DNA from: JAWKRB01 sp041389885
GTDB taxonomy: Bacteria; Myxococcota_A; Polyangia; Polyangiales; Ga0077539
Direction: 5' to 3'
Length of the DNA stretch: 64,000 bases
Assembly: GCA_041389885.1 (NCBI GenBank)
Contig: JAWKRB010000013.1
Span: 124,001-188,000, forward strand
This document shows, piece by piece, positions 1 to 7,644 of this stretch (position 1 is its first letter; the number at the start of each line of letters is the position of its first letter). The notes under the pieces were generated by a model that saw only the letters and a program-made list of their open reading frames with translations, had not been told where the DNA came from and did no database searches. The position numbers and the translations under genes were made by a program.

Positions 1-105
1 GCGTCGGTCGCGGGCACGTCGGTCGCGGGCGCGTCGGTCGCGGGCGCGTCGGTCGCGGGCGCGTCGGTCGCGGGCACGTCCGTCGCGGGCACGTCCGTCG
101 CGGGC
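1..105 (-). repeat. 15-bp tandem repeat encoding P-A-T-D-V/A
   Basis: Seven consecutive 15-bp units (gcgtcggtcgcgggc and variants on the plus strand). They encode five-residue steps on the minus strand, and unit length is a multiple of three, so gain or loss of units keeps frame. The array may continue beyond position 1. It forms the linker after the lipobox of the partial lipoprotein. Confidence 0.85.
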
Positions 106-203
106 GCGTCGGCGGCGGAGGCGTCGGCGGCGGTGCGGGCGGGGTCGCTACACGCGGCGAGCAGCGCAGCGGGCCGGAAGGGGAGCGGCGAGGAGGAACG
201 CAT
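1..203 (-). CDS. Repeat-bearing lipoprotein, N-terminal part (runs off window)
   Basis: Only the first 67 codons lie in the window. The ATG at 203 opens a short signal peptide (MRSSSPLPFRPAALLAAC) ending in the lipobox LAAC, so Cys18 is the predicted lipidated residue and the protein should be anchored in the envelope. After the cysteine come an Ala/Asp-rich linker and at least seven five-residue units P-A-T-D-V/A, a spacer-like stretch seen in myxobacterial lipoproteins. No functional domain is visible, because it would lie beyond position 1. The signal peptide is short and its hydrophobic core is weak, but the lipobox and the in-phase repeat support the reading frame. Function unknown. Confidence 0.6.
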   Translation of the reverse strand, partial: MRSSSPLPFRPAALLAACSDPARTAADASAADAPATDVPATDVPATDAPATDAPATDAPATDVPATD

Positions 204-264
204 GAGGCCGAGGGTCTTGCCAGCGAGGCTCCGGCGTCGACAACCCCAGGCGCACAAGAGAGCG

Positions 265-279
265 TTGTCGCTTCGACAA
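265..279. promoter_or_regulatory. Possible operator upstream of bestrophin gene
   Basis: A perfect inverted repeat TTGTCG-CTT-CGACAA lies about 85 bases upstream of the bestrophin-type gene and 60 bases upstream of the divergent lipoprotein gene. Symmetry and placement between divergent genes fit a dimeric repressor site. No cognate regulator is identifiable nearby, so this is inference. Confidence 0.3.
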
Positions 280-363
280 GAATCCCCCCTCCGCGCCCCC
301 GTCGCCCTGGGCGGCGCTTCGGCTGGAGCGCCGCGCGCGCGGCCGTGGCATCGTCCCGCGTCG

Positions 364-1257
364 ATGATCGTCAGCTTCAAGGGGTCGTTCCTCGGGCTCA
401 TCGCGTGGCAGTGGCGCAACGCGCTGCTCTTCGTGAGCACCGCCGTCGCCGCGCAGCTCCTGCACGAGCACCTTGGTATGGTGCACCTCAAGCTCCCGCC
501 GCTGCCGCTCACCGTCGCGGGCGCGGCGCTGGGGATCTTCGTGAGCTTTCGCACCAACGCCTGCTACGCGCGGTGGTGGGAGGGGCGGCAGCTCTGGGGG
601 AGGCTGATCAACAGCTCCCGCCACCTCGCGTCGCAGGCGCTGCTCAACCTCGACCCCGACACCGCGCGCGCGGTGGTACGCCGGCAGATCGCCTACGCGC
701 ACCTGCTCCGCTGCGGCCTGCGCGACCAGGACCCCTTCGCCGACGCCGACGTGCGCGCGTACCTCACCGAAGACGAGCAGGCGCGCTGGAGGGGCGACAG
801 CAACCCGTGCTTCGCCGCGCTCCACGCCCACCGCGCCGCGATCACCGCGCGCGCCGACGCGGGCGCCCTCCACGAGGACCGGCTCCTCGCCATGGACGCC
901 ACCCTCGGGAGCCTGCTCGACGTGCAGGGCGGCTGCGAGCGCATCAAGAAGACGCCCTTCCCCAGGGCGTACAACTACATCGCCGAGCGGCTGATCCTGG
1001 CCTTCGGCGTGATGCTCCCCTTCGGGATGGTGGAGTCGCTCGGGTGGGTCGCGGTGCCGATGAACCTCCTGGTGTGCGGCGCCTTCGCGATGATCTCCGA
1101 GGTCGGTCGCGTGCTCGAAGACCCCTTCACGCTCTTCTGGAACGGGCTCCCGCTCTACGCGCTCTCGAAGACCATCGAGACCAACCTCCGGCACCGCATG
1201 GGGGAGACCGACGTGCCGCCCATCCCCAGGCCTGACGCGAAGGGCGTGCTGATGTGA
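364..1257 (+). CDS. Bestrophin-family anion channel (UPF0187/YneE type)
   Basis: A 297-residue inner-membrane protein of the bestrophin/RFP-TM family, pentameric anion channels that can pass chloride or bicarbonate. Family hallmarks are visible: a hydrophobic segment at about residues 19-35, the signature SFRTNACYARWWEGRQLWG at 61-79, the CERIKKTPFP motif at 191-200, membrane helices around 209-246, and EDPFT at 252-256 (usually ENPF). Length matches the bacterial family. I chose the ATG at 364 because the sequence before it lacks family character. The gene converges on a rhodanese fusion with carbonic-anhydrase-like motifs; a bicarbonate link would be speculative. Substrate cannot be read from the sequence. 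Confidence 0.88.
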   Translation: MIVSFKGSFLGLIAWQWRNALLFVSTAVAAQLLHEHLGMVHLKLPPLPLTVAGAALGIFVSFRTNACYARWWEGRQLWGRLINSSRHLASQALLNLDPDTARAVVRRQIAYAHLLRCGLRDQDPFADADVRAYLTEDEQARWRGDSNPCFAALHAHRAAITARADAGALHEDRLLAMDATLGSLLDVQGGCERIKKTPFPRAYNYIAERLILAFGVMLPFGMVESLGWVAVPMNLLVCGAFAMISEVGRVLEDPFTLFWNGLPLYALSKTIETNLRHRMGETDVPPIPRPDAKGVLM

Positions 1258-1270
1258 GGGCGCGCCCTCA
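1255..1270. terminator. Palindrome between convergent genes, possible terminator
   Basis: TGAGGGCGCGCCCTCA is a perfect 16-bp palindrome that includes the bestrophin stop codon and lies just before the end of the convergent rhodanese gene. It could act as a bidirectional hairpin. There is no T-tract, so intrinsic termination is uncertain. Confidence 0.35.
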
Positions 1271-1272
1271 CG

Positions 1273-2694
1273 TCACCCGGCGACGCTCCCCCGCGCGTCG
1301 ACGCGCACGCCGTCGTCCTCGTCGAAGGTGACGTCGTACACCGGCAGCCCCGCGGCGAGCGCCCCGAGGGTGCACCCGAGCTGCCGCGCCGCGAGCTCGT
1401 TCATGCGCGCGAGCAGCGCGCCCTCGGCGTCTCCTCGGAGCCCTGACTCCTTCGAGCGCGCGATGAAGCGCGCGAGCTGAGCGCGGAGAAACCCCGCCAC
1501 CTGCGGGTGCTGCAGAAAGATCTGCGAGCCCCCCGCCATCGGCGAGACCAGCGGGATCTGGGAGTACGCCTCGGCGCCGTCGGCGAGGAGGACGTTGACC
1601 ACCGCGCCCTCCGCGTGCCCGCCCGGCAGCACCCCGATCTCGTGGTCGTCGACGCCCTCCCAGCGCAGCGTGAGAAACGCGCGGAGAAAGTCGCGCACGA
1701 GCTCCTGGCGCACGCCGTAGTCGTCGCTGCGCTGCATCGAGAGCCGCACGTGGCCGCAGCCGACGTGCCCCGCGTTGACCATGTGCTCCAGCATCACCGG
1801 GCGCACCGCGGCGGGGGGCGACCGCATGAAGCGCCGCCACTCCAGCGGCTCGAAGACCTTCTCGAGCGCGGCGTCGAGACGACGGTCGCCGCGCAGGGCG
1901 CGGATCAGCTCGTTCGACGCGTGCACGTCGGTGTGGAGGTACAGCCGCCCGAAGGCGTCGAGGCGGCACATGAGCATCGCGCGGAGCCCGGCCTCGTCGA
2001 AGCGCTTGCCCGACAGCGACTCCAGCGCCGCGGCGGCGAGCAGAAATTCCCCGGCGTCTCCCCCCGGCGTGCCGATCACCCCGGCCTCGGCGCGCCCGTC
2101 GACGCAGCACAGCCGGCCGCTCACGAGCATCGACGCGACCTTCATCCAGCGCAGCGCGCGGGGGTCGCCGACGTGCTCCGCGATGTCGTCGGCGCTGAGG
2201 TGACGCTTCGCCGCCTCCCAGGTCGGGCGCAGCGGCGGGAGCTCGTTCGCCCGCGAGAGGATCGCCGCGTCGCGGGTGGTCGAGAAGCCCACCTGCCGCC
2301 ACGCGACCACGCCCCCCATGAGGGCGGCGACGAAGCGATGTCCTTGCAGCGCAAGGGCCTGCGCGATCACGCCGGCGCGCTCCCCGCCGCGCGAGACCAG
2401 CACCACGGGCTCGTCCTTCGGGAGGGAGACGAGCGCGCGCTCGGCGCCCTCGAGGGGCACCCAGTCGCTGCCGGGGATGTGCCCGTGGGGGCCGATGAGC
2501 TCCTCGGGGGTGCGCAGGTCGACGACGCGCGCGCCGCGCCCGAGGCACGCGACGAAGTCGGGCTGGAGCATCAGCACGCCGCTGGGGGAGCGGAGCTCCG
2601 CGGCGATCCAGTTCACGCGAAACATGCGCTCTGCCTGGGGGATCGCGCCGATGGCGGGGACGCGGGGGTCGTGGATTCGCTCGTCTTCGCTCAC
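1273..2694 (-). CDS. Rhodanese-like domain fused to a domain with carbonic-anhydrase-like motifs
   Basis: A 473-residue protein without a signal peptide, so probably cytoplasmic. Residues about 40-140 read as a rhodanese fold (VVDLRTPEE at 57-65, GHIPGS at 71-76, GG-VAW at 127-132). The position of the catalytic cysteine in the active loop (usually C-R-x-G-x-R) is Ser101 (VSRGGERA), so sulfurtransferase activity is doubtful. The second half contains C197-V-D-G-R201 and, after about 110 residues, G-H310-V-G-C313-G-H. These resemble the CxDxR and HxxC metal-ligand motifs of beta-type carbonic anhydrases, but the spacing is wider than usual. The start is a GTG, with ATG at residue 24 as an alternative. 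Rhodanese identity is firm; the C-terminal assignment is tentative. Confidence 0.7.
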   Translation of the reverse strand: MSEDERIHDPRVPAIGAIPQAERMFRVNWIAAELRSPSGVLMLQPDFVACLGRGARVVDLRTPEELIGPHGHIPGSDWVPLEGAERALVSLPKDEPVVLVSRGGERAGVIAQALALQGHRFVAALMGGVVAWRQVGFSTTRDAAILSRANELPPLRPTWEAAKRHLSADDIAEHVGDPRALRWMKVASMLVSGRLCCVDGRAEAGVIGTPGGDAGEFLLAAAALESLSGKRFDEAGLRAMLMCRLDAFGRLYLHTDVHASNELIRALRGDRRLDAALEKVFEPLEWRRFMRSPPAAVRPVMLEHMVNAGHVGCGHVRLSMQRSDDYGVRQELVRDFLRAFLTLRWEGVDDHEIGVLPGGHAEGAVVNVLLADGAEAYSQIPLVSPMAGGSQIFLQHPQVAGFLRAQLARFIARSKESGLRGDAEGALLARMNELAARQLGCTLGALAAGLPVYDVTFDEDDGVRVDARGSVAG

Positions 2695-2724
2695 GGCGCC
2701 GACGATACATGACCTCGCGGGGGA

Positions 2725-4734
2725 TCAGCCTGGGGCCTCGACCCAGAGGCGCGGGCGCGCGGGCATCGACCGCCCGTCGACGCGCACTCGGAGCACCACG
2801 CTCCCGGGCGCCGCCGGGGCCGCGAGGGTGCGGGACCACGCGCCGTCTTCGCCTCGCGCCGCGGGGCCGGTCCAGGGCGCCGCGGGGTCGAGGGCGTCGA
2901 TCTCGACCGTCGCGTCGGCGCGGGCGCCGAGGGCGGCGAGGTCGACGCGCACGGTGCGGGTCTCGGTCGAGCCCGCGGTGAGGTGACGGGACGCGGGGGT
3001 GAGGGTGAGCCACGCGGGCTCGGTGACCGTGAGCCGGGGCGAGGTGAAGGGGCCGCGCACCGTCTGCTCGACGCCGCTGGGCCAGCGCACGCGCAGGACA
3101 TCGCGCGAGGCGTCGGCGGGGAGCGTGAGGTCGAGGGTGGGCTGCGCGGTGCCCCAGGAGCCCCAGCGGTCGCCGACCGGGTGCACCGCGGGGAGGTCGG
3201 CGACGTAGACCGCGGCGCCGAGGCCGTGGGGGTTGCTGACGGTGCCGCGCAGGTCGAGGAGCAGGTGCCGCCCCGCGGCGATCACGTTGTTGCGCAAGAA
3301 GATCGGCGCGCCCGACCAGCTCCCGAGGACCACGTCGAGGTCGCCGTCGTGGTCGAGGTCCCCGAGGGCGACGTGGGCGAAGTGCCCGACGACGCTCACC
3401 CCGAGCGCCGCGCTCTCCTCGCGAAAGCGCGCGCCGGGGCCGCCGCGGTAGATCAGCGGGCGGCTCTCGCCGCGGTTGGGCATCATCGAGAAGCCGATGT
3501 CGTCGCCGGTGGCGACCCAGAGGTCGACGGCGCCGTCGTGGTCGAAGTCCCAGAACACGGGCGACCACGGCACGAGAAAGCTGCCCGAGGTGCTGACCTC
3601 GCGGGTGAGGTTGAGCTGGGTCTGCACGTCGATCCAGTTCAGCGGGGCCTCACGCCGCCGGGCGAGCACGGGCAGCTCCGGGCCGGTCGCGAGCATCAGC
3701 TCGCTCACGCCGTCGCGGTTCAGGTCGGCCATCGCCACGCCCATCGGCGACGCGTCGGAGGTGCCGAAGAAGCCCAGCGTGTCGCACGCCGGCTCCGTGG
3801 GCCTGAAGCGCTCGAAGCGCGGCTCCGCGTCGTCGTCGCCCCGCACCAGCCGCAGCGCGCGGTTTTCGTGGGCGTTGCCGTCGTCGGCGAAGTACAGGTC
3901 GTGCTGGCCGTCGCCGTCGAAGTCGAAGAAGGCCGCTTGAAAGGTGTTCCCGGTGACGTCGACCGACCATCGCTCGGTGACCTCCTCGAAGCGGCGCGCG
4001 CCGAGGCCGCGGTACACCCGGCTCCGAAAGCCGAAGGCGCTGAGCACCAGGTCGAGCACCCCGTCGCCGTCGAGGTCCCACGCCGCCGCGGCGATGGTCG
4101 GGGAGGGGATGACCACGCTCGTCGACCGCGCGACGTCGAAGCCGCCGTCGCCGCCCCAGAGCACCGCGCGCCCGCCGCGGTTCAGCCCGCAGACCAGGTC
4201 GAGGCGGGCGTCGCCGTCGAGGTCCGCGGCGAGCTGACAGCTGTGCACCTCCGCGAGGCGCTCGGGCGCGCCGAGGGTGCCGTCGCCGCGCTGCAGGGCG
4301 ATCCAGACGCGGCTGAGCCCGTCTCGCTGCGAGCCGCTCACGTCGCGCTGATCGTTGAGCAGGAGGTCGGTGCGCCCGTCGCCGTCGAGGTCCGCGAGGA
4401 GCGTCGCGCTCACCGCGGTGACCTCGTCGGGGTACGGGTTGCTCGCGCCGACGTTGAGCGTCGCGTCGAGGGCCGGGTCTCGGGCGAAGCCCCCGCGCAG
4501 CGGCGCCGCGGCGAGGTCGGGCGAGGGCGGGAGAAGCGCCGTCGCGCAGCGCTCGGCGGGCTCCGAGGGCACCTCCGCGCCGACCGAGGCGTCCTTCGCC
4601 GCGCGGGCGGGGCCGACGATCGAGCGCTCGTCGCAGCCCGCGAGGCACGCGAGGAGACCGAGGCCCAGCGGGAGCGCCCGCGCGGAGGCTGCCTTCGAGA
4701 CTTCCTGATGGCTCGCGCGCGCTCCGCGGCGCAT
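2725..4734 (-). CDS. FG-GAP/VCBS repeat lipoprotein with ASPIC/UnbV domain
   Basis: A 669-residue secreted lipoprotein. The ATG at 4734 gives a signal peptide ending in the lipobox LAGC (cysteine about residue 34). At least seven beta-propeller-type calcium-binding repeats follow, each with a D-x-D-x-D-G-like loop (DLDGDGRTDLLL, DLDGDARLDLVC, DFDGDGQHDLYF, DFDHDGAVDLWV and others). Next is an ASPIC/UnbV-like segment with RVRWPSGVEQTV, then an Ig-like beta-rich end. Such proteins are cell-surface propellers, often adhesins or binding proteins; the ligand is unknown. The gene at 34996-37011 has the same architecture and is a paralogue. The open frame continues far upstream, but that part lies antisense to another gene. 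Confidence 0.85.
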   Translation of the reverse strand: MRRGARASHQEVSKAASARALPLGLGLLACLAGCDERSIVGPARAAKDASVGAEVPSEPAERCATALLPPSPDLAAAPLRGGFARDPALDATLNVGASNPYPDEVTAVSATLLADLDGDGRTDLLLNDQRDVSGSQRDGLSRVWIALQRGDGTLGAPERLAEVHSCQLAADLDGDARLDLVCGLNRGGRAVLWGGDGGFDVARSTSVVIPSPTIAAAAWDLDGDGVLDLVLSAFGFRSRVYRGLGARRFEEVTERWSVDVTGNTFQAAFFDFDGDGQHDLYFADDGNAHENRALRLVRGDDDAEPRFERFRPTEPACDTLGFFGTSDASPMGVAMADLNRDGVSELMLATGPELPVLARRREAPLNWIDVQTQLNLTREVSTSGSFLVPWSPVFWDFDHDGAVDLWVATGDDIGFSMMPNRGESRPLIYRGGPGARFREESAALGVSVVGHFAHVALGDLDHDGDLDVVLGSWSGAPIFLRNNVIAAGRHLLLDLRGTVSNPHGLGAAVYVADLPAVHPVGDRWGSWGTAQPTLDLTLPADASRDVLRVRWPSGVEQTVRGPFTSPRLTVTEPAWLTLTPASRHLTAGSTETRTVRVDLAALGARADATVEIDALDPAAPWTGPAARGEDGAWSRTLAAPAAPGSVVLRVRVDGRSMPARPRLWVEAPG

Positions 4735-4764
4735 CACAAACGCTGGAAGGAGGCACGTCGAACC

Positions 4765-4899
4765 ATGCTCGAGAAGACCCACGTCGAAGTTGTGTCTGCG
4801 CAGCCCATGTCGCCCGCGGAGCACGTCCCCTGGTACATCATCGTGAGCAAGCTCAGCCTTGCCTTCGGCACGACCCTCGCCATGCTCGGAGCGGGGTAG
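4765..4899 (+). CDS. Small membrane peptide (44 aa), unknown
   Basis: A short gene starting at ATG 4765, preceded by GGAAGGAGG (4745-4753), one of the best ribosome binding sites in the window. The peptide has a polar N-terminus (MLEKTHVEVVSAQPMSPAEH) and a hydrophobic C-terminal half (WYIIVSKLSLAFGTTLAMLG) able to span a membrane once. It starts 30 bases from the divergent FG-GAP lipoprotein start and ends just before the convergent hydrolase stop. Its base composition is less GC-rich than its surroundings. I do not recognise the family. The strong Shine-Dalgarno sequence and membrane-like C-terminus are the only evidence that it is real. Confidence 0.5.
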   Translation: MLEKTHVEVVSAQPMSPAEHVPWYIIVSKLSLAFGTTLAMLGAG

Positions 4900-4910
4900 C
4901 GGCGGGCGCG

Positions 4911-6905
4911 TCACTCGGGGTCGCACGGGCCGTCGCAGGTCTGGGTGACGCGCCCGTCGGGGCGCAGCAGCGCGTCGAGCTGGCGCATGGACGCCGGGAG
5001 CATCCGCACGCCCTCGTGCACGATGTTCCCGTCGTTCGGCGGCACGCCCTGGGCGCCGGGGAGGGGCGAGACCCCGAGGTCGAACACCGTCATCGCCGAC
5101 TCGCTCGTGGGCGCGGCGACGCCCTCCAGGCCCGGCACCGGGCGCACCGAGGGCGTCACGAAGCGCACCCCGAGGGCCCGCGCGTGGAGCTCGCTCGCCA
5201 CGTTGGGCACCTGCGTATCCCCCAACCCCATCTGCAGCAGGATCACCCGGTCGCGAGGCGCGTCGGGCAGGGGATCGCGCAGCACGTGGGGCGCCCAGGT
5301 CAGCGGGTCGATGCGGTCGAAGGTGGTCTGCGAGATCGACGCGAAGAGCTGCTGCTCGGCCTTGTCGGGCACGCTCATGCCGATGACCGCGAGAAAGGCC
5401 GCGAAGGGCCGCGCGCGGAACATCATGAACGAGAAGTTCGCGCCCCCCACCTCGAGCGCCGCGCGGCGGATCTCGGGAGAGAGCGCCAGGTACGTGCCCC
5501 CGAGGATGTGCCCCTGAGAGATCCCCACGAAGTACGCCTCGCGCGCGTCGAGCGCCGAGGCGCCCCCGCGCTGGAGCTCGGGCAGCGCGGCGATGGAGGC
5601 CCGCGCCGCGGCCAGGGAGAGCTGGTTGGCCATGGCCTGGGGGACGCGGTCGGTGAAGTCCATGCTCGCCGAGGGGTCGGTGGCGATGGCGCGGAGCACG
5701 AAGGCGAGGTCCTCGGTCGACATGCCCGCCCAGTCGAGGCAGGCGGCGACGAAGCCGTGGGTGTTCGCGAAGCGCGGCACGAAGCCGTTGGCGGCCTCTT
5801 CGAGGGTGCCGAAGAACCCGTGGCCGAACTGCAAGAAGCGCCCCGGCGCGGCGCCCTCGCGCATCAGCGACGGCGGCACCACGACCACCGCGGGGACCTC
5901 GATCCAGCGCTGAAACGCCGGGCGACCCATGGCGTCGCGGGCCAGGCGCGCGCCGGGGACGTCGTCGTCGGTGTACATCGGCACGCGGAGCATCACGTCG
6001 AGGCGCCGGGCGATGTCGGGGGAGGGGCTCTCGGTGACGCGGGTCACCCGCACCGTGGGCGGGGTCGTTCGAATGCGAACGATCGCGTCGTCGCGCACCG
6101 CGCGGAGGTCGCGGGTGACCAGCTCCTGCGACTCGGTGGTGAAGTCCCACGCGAGCTGCAGCGCCGCGCGCTCGACCGACGCGCGCTGGAGCACGGGAAA
6201 GACCTCGGCCTCGTAGCGCGTCGAGAGGGCCGACGGCGCGGCGCGGTCTCGCAGCGCGAGAAAGCCCGGCGACGGCGCGATGGCGGCGCCCGCGGGGGTG
6301 CGCAGCCCGCGGATCGCGACGACGTAGCGCGCGCGGTTGCGCAGGCGCTCCAGCGGGCGAATCACCAGCGGCGCCCGCGCGGCCTCGGGGCGCGGGTCGA
6401 CCTCGGCGATGTGCGGGACGCGCCGCCCGGTGTCGGCCTCGAGGAGCACCGTGGGCGAGTCGTTCGAGATCGAACGATCCCAGCCTGCCTGCGGCGCGGC
6501 GGGGTCGTAGGTGGCGAGGGGGGCGGGGTCGATGGGCTGCGCGAGCCGCGCGAGGATCTGCGCGCCGTGGCTGAAGCCGTCGGCGGGGTGATCGCGCAGG
6601 AGGTTCACCGGCCCCCCGCGGCGGTCGCGGGGCATCGCCGCCGTGGGGATCGACACGCGGTGCCCCGAGGGGAGCGACGGGTCGGCGACGAGGAAGTGGT
6701 CGGAGGGGAAGGGCAGCGCGCAATCGCCCTCTGTCGCAAGAGGATTGCACGGGAGCTCGGGGGGCGCGTCGGTGACGTCTGTGACGTCGGCGACGGCGAC
6801 GTCGCTCGTCGCGTCGGCCGCGCGCGCGGCGTCTTGCGCGGGGGCGGGGTCGCTCGAGCACCCCAGCAGCAGCCAGGCGATCGCGGTGCGGGCGGTGCGC
6901 TTCAT
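4911..6905 (-). CDS. Lipoprotein alpha/beta hydrolase, lipase-like
   Basis: A 664-residue exported protein starting at ATG 6905, with signal peptide MKRTARTAIAWLLLGC; the lipobox LLGC puts the lipidated cysteine at residue 16. An Asp/Ala/Val-rich linker with T-D-V steps follows. The mid-region resembles the N-terminal part of large bacterial secreted lipases. The nucleophile elbow G-I-S463-Q-G identifies an alpha/beta hydrolase fold. Asp and His members of the triad cannot be fixed by eye, though a D-T-Q-V-P stretch near 585 is a reasonable acid candidate. Probably an envelope-anchored esterase or lipase; the substrate is unknown. Confidence 0.7.
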   Translation of the reverse strand: MKRTARTAIAWLLLGCSSDPAPAQDAARAADATSDVAVADVTDVTDAPPELPCNPLATEGDCALPFPSDHFLVADPSLPSGHRVSIPTAAMPRDRRGGPVNLLRDHPADGFSHGAQILARLAQPIDPAPLATYDPAAPQAGWDRSISNDSPTVLLEADTGRRVPHIAEVDPRPEAARAPLVIRPLERLRNRARYVVAIRGLRTPAGAAIAPSPGFLALRDRAAPSALSTRYEAEVFPVLQRASVERAALQLAWDFTTESQELVTRDLRAVRDDAIVRIRTTPPTVRVTRVTESPSPDIARRLDVMLRVPMYTDDDVPGARLARDAMGRPAFQRWIEVPAVVVVPPSLMREGAAPGRFLQFGHGFFGTLEEAANGFVPRFANTHGFVAACLDWAGMSTEDLAFVLRAIATDPSASMDFTDRVPQAMANQLSLAAARASIAALPELQRGGASALDAREAYFVGISQGHILGGTYLALSPEIRRAALEVGGANFSFMMFRARPFAAFLAVIGMSVPDKAEQQLFASISQTTFDRIDPLTWAPHVLRDPLPDAPRDRVILLQMGLGDTQVPNVASELHARALGVRFVTPSVRPVPGLEGVAAPTSESAMTVFDLGVSPLPGAQGVPPNDGNIVHEGVRMLPASMRQLDALLRPDGRVTQTCDGPCDPE

Positions 6906-6964
6906 CCCCGCGACCATACCGCGCGCTCGCCCGCGCGGGGCGCTCGGCGCTATCATCCCGGGCG

Positions 6965-7582
6965 ATGCGCCCTCCTCTCACCGACGGGCTGTACCGGGCC
7001 ATCCGATCGCCGACTTCGGTGGGCTGGATGCGCTTCTACGCCACGGGCGAGATGCTGCTCGCGGGCACTCCCCCCGCCCCCGCGGCGCGCATCGCGTGCT
7101 GGCTCCGCGCCGGGGCGGCTGAGTACATCGCCCAGGGCCGCTGGACGCTCGACGGAGACACCGTGCGCGGGGAGCTGACGGTGCGCTACCAGAACCCCGG
7201 GCAGCTCGTGACCACGGTGTCGACGCACGAGATCGCCTTCGACGACGAGGGGCGCGCGCTCACCGACCGCTGGGTCACCACGTCGAACGACCGCCGCGTA
7301 GGGCGTATCGAGGGGGCGTCGAGCTACGTGTTCGTGCCCGTGCCGCCGCGATTCCTCGAGGGCGACGTCGCGCCGAGGGACGTTCGCGTGGCCTCGAGCC
7401 TCGCCGGCCTGGTGAAGGAGGGCTTCGACCCCGCGCAGGTCGCGCGGGCGAAGGCGTGCCGCAAGGTGCCCCTCGCGAAGCTCAACTCCCTCGAAGCCGA
7501 CGAGCTCGTCGCCGCGGGCCTCGAGGCCGACTTCGTCGCGGCCTTCATTCGCTGGCGCCTGGGCGAAGCGACCGGCGGGTAG
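6965..7582 (+). CDS. Conserved-looking hypothetical protein
   Basis: A 205-residue soluble protein without signal peptide or membrane segment. The first 120 residues look beta-rich (alternating hydrophobic strands such as WTLDGDTVRGELTVRY), reminiscent of a lipocalin-like or nuclear-transport-factor-like barrel, but I cannot assign a family. The C-terminal 80 residues are helical. It starts 60 bases from the divergent lipoprotein hydrolase gene and precedes the antiporter gene by about 60 bases. Codon use matches its neighbours. Function unknown. Confidence 0.65.
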   Translation: MRPPLTDGLYRAIRSPTSVGWMRFYATGEMLLAGTPPAPAARIACWLRAGAAEYIAQGRWTLDGDTVRGELTVRYQNPGQLVTTVSTHEIAFDDEGRALTDRWVTTSNDRRVGRIEGASSYVFVPVPPRFLEGDVAPRDVRVASSLAGLVKEGFDPAQVARAKACRKVPLAKLNSLEADELVAAGLEADFVAAFIRWRLGEATGG

Positions 7583-7644
7583 CTCCGGGGCCGCAATGTG
7601 CGTGATCATTGCGCAGGGCGTTGGGGTAAGGTCCCCGGCCTCCG

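Noticed and set aside
148..1194. Long open frame opposite the bestrophin gene
   Set aside because: Composition is low-complexity Arg/Glu/His/Gly typical of the antisense of a GC-rich gene; no family features.
1268..3568. 766-residue open frame overlapping the rhodanese and FG-GAP genes
   Set aside because: Arg/Ala-rich frame shadow of two clear genes; no motifs.
7593..7612. GCAATG-N8-CATTGC inverted repeat before the antiporter gene
   Set aside because: Six-base arms are too short to stand out in this GC-rich background and no promoter context is visible.
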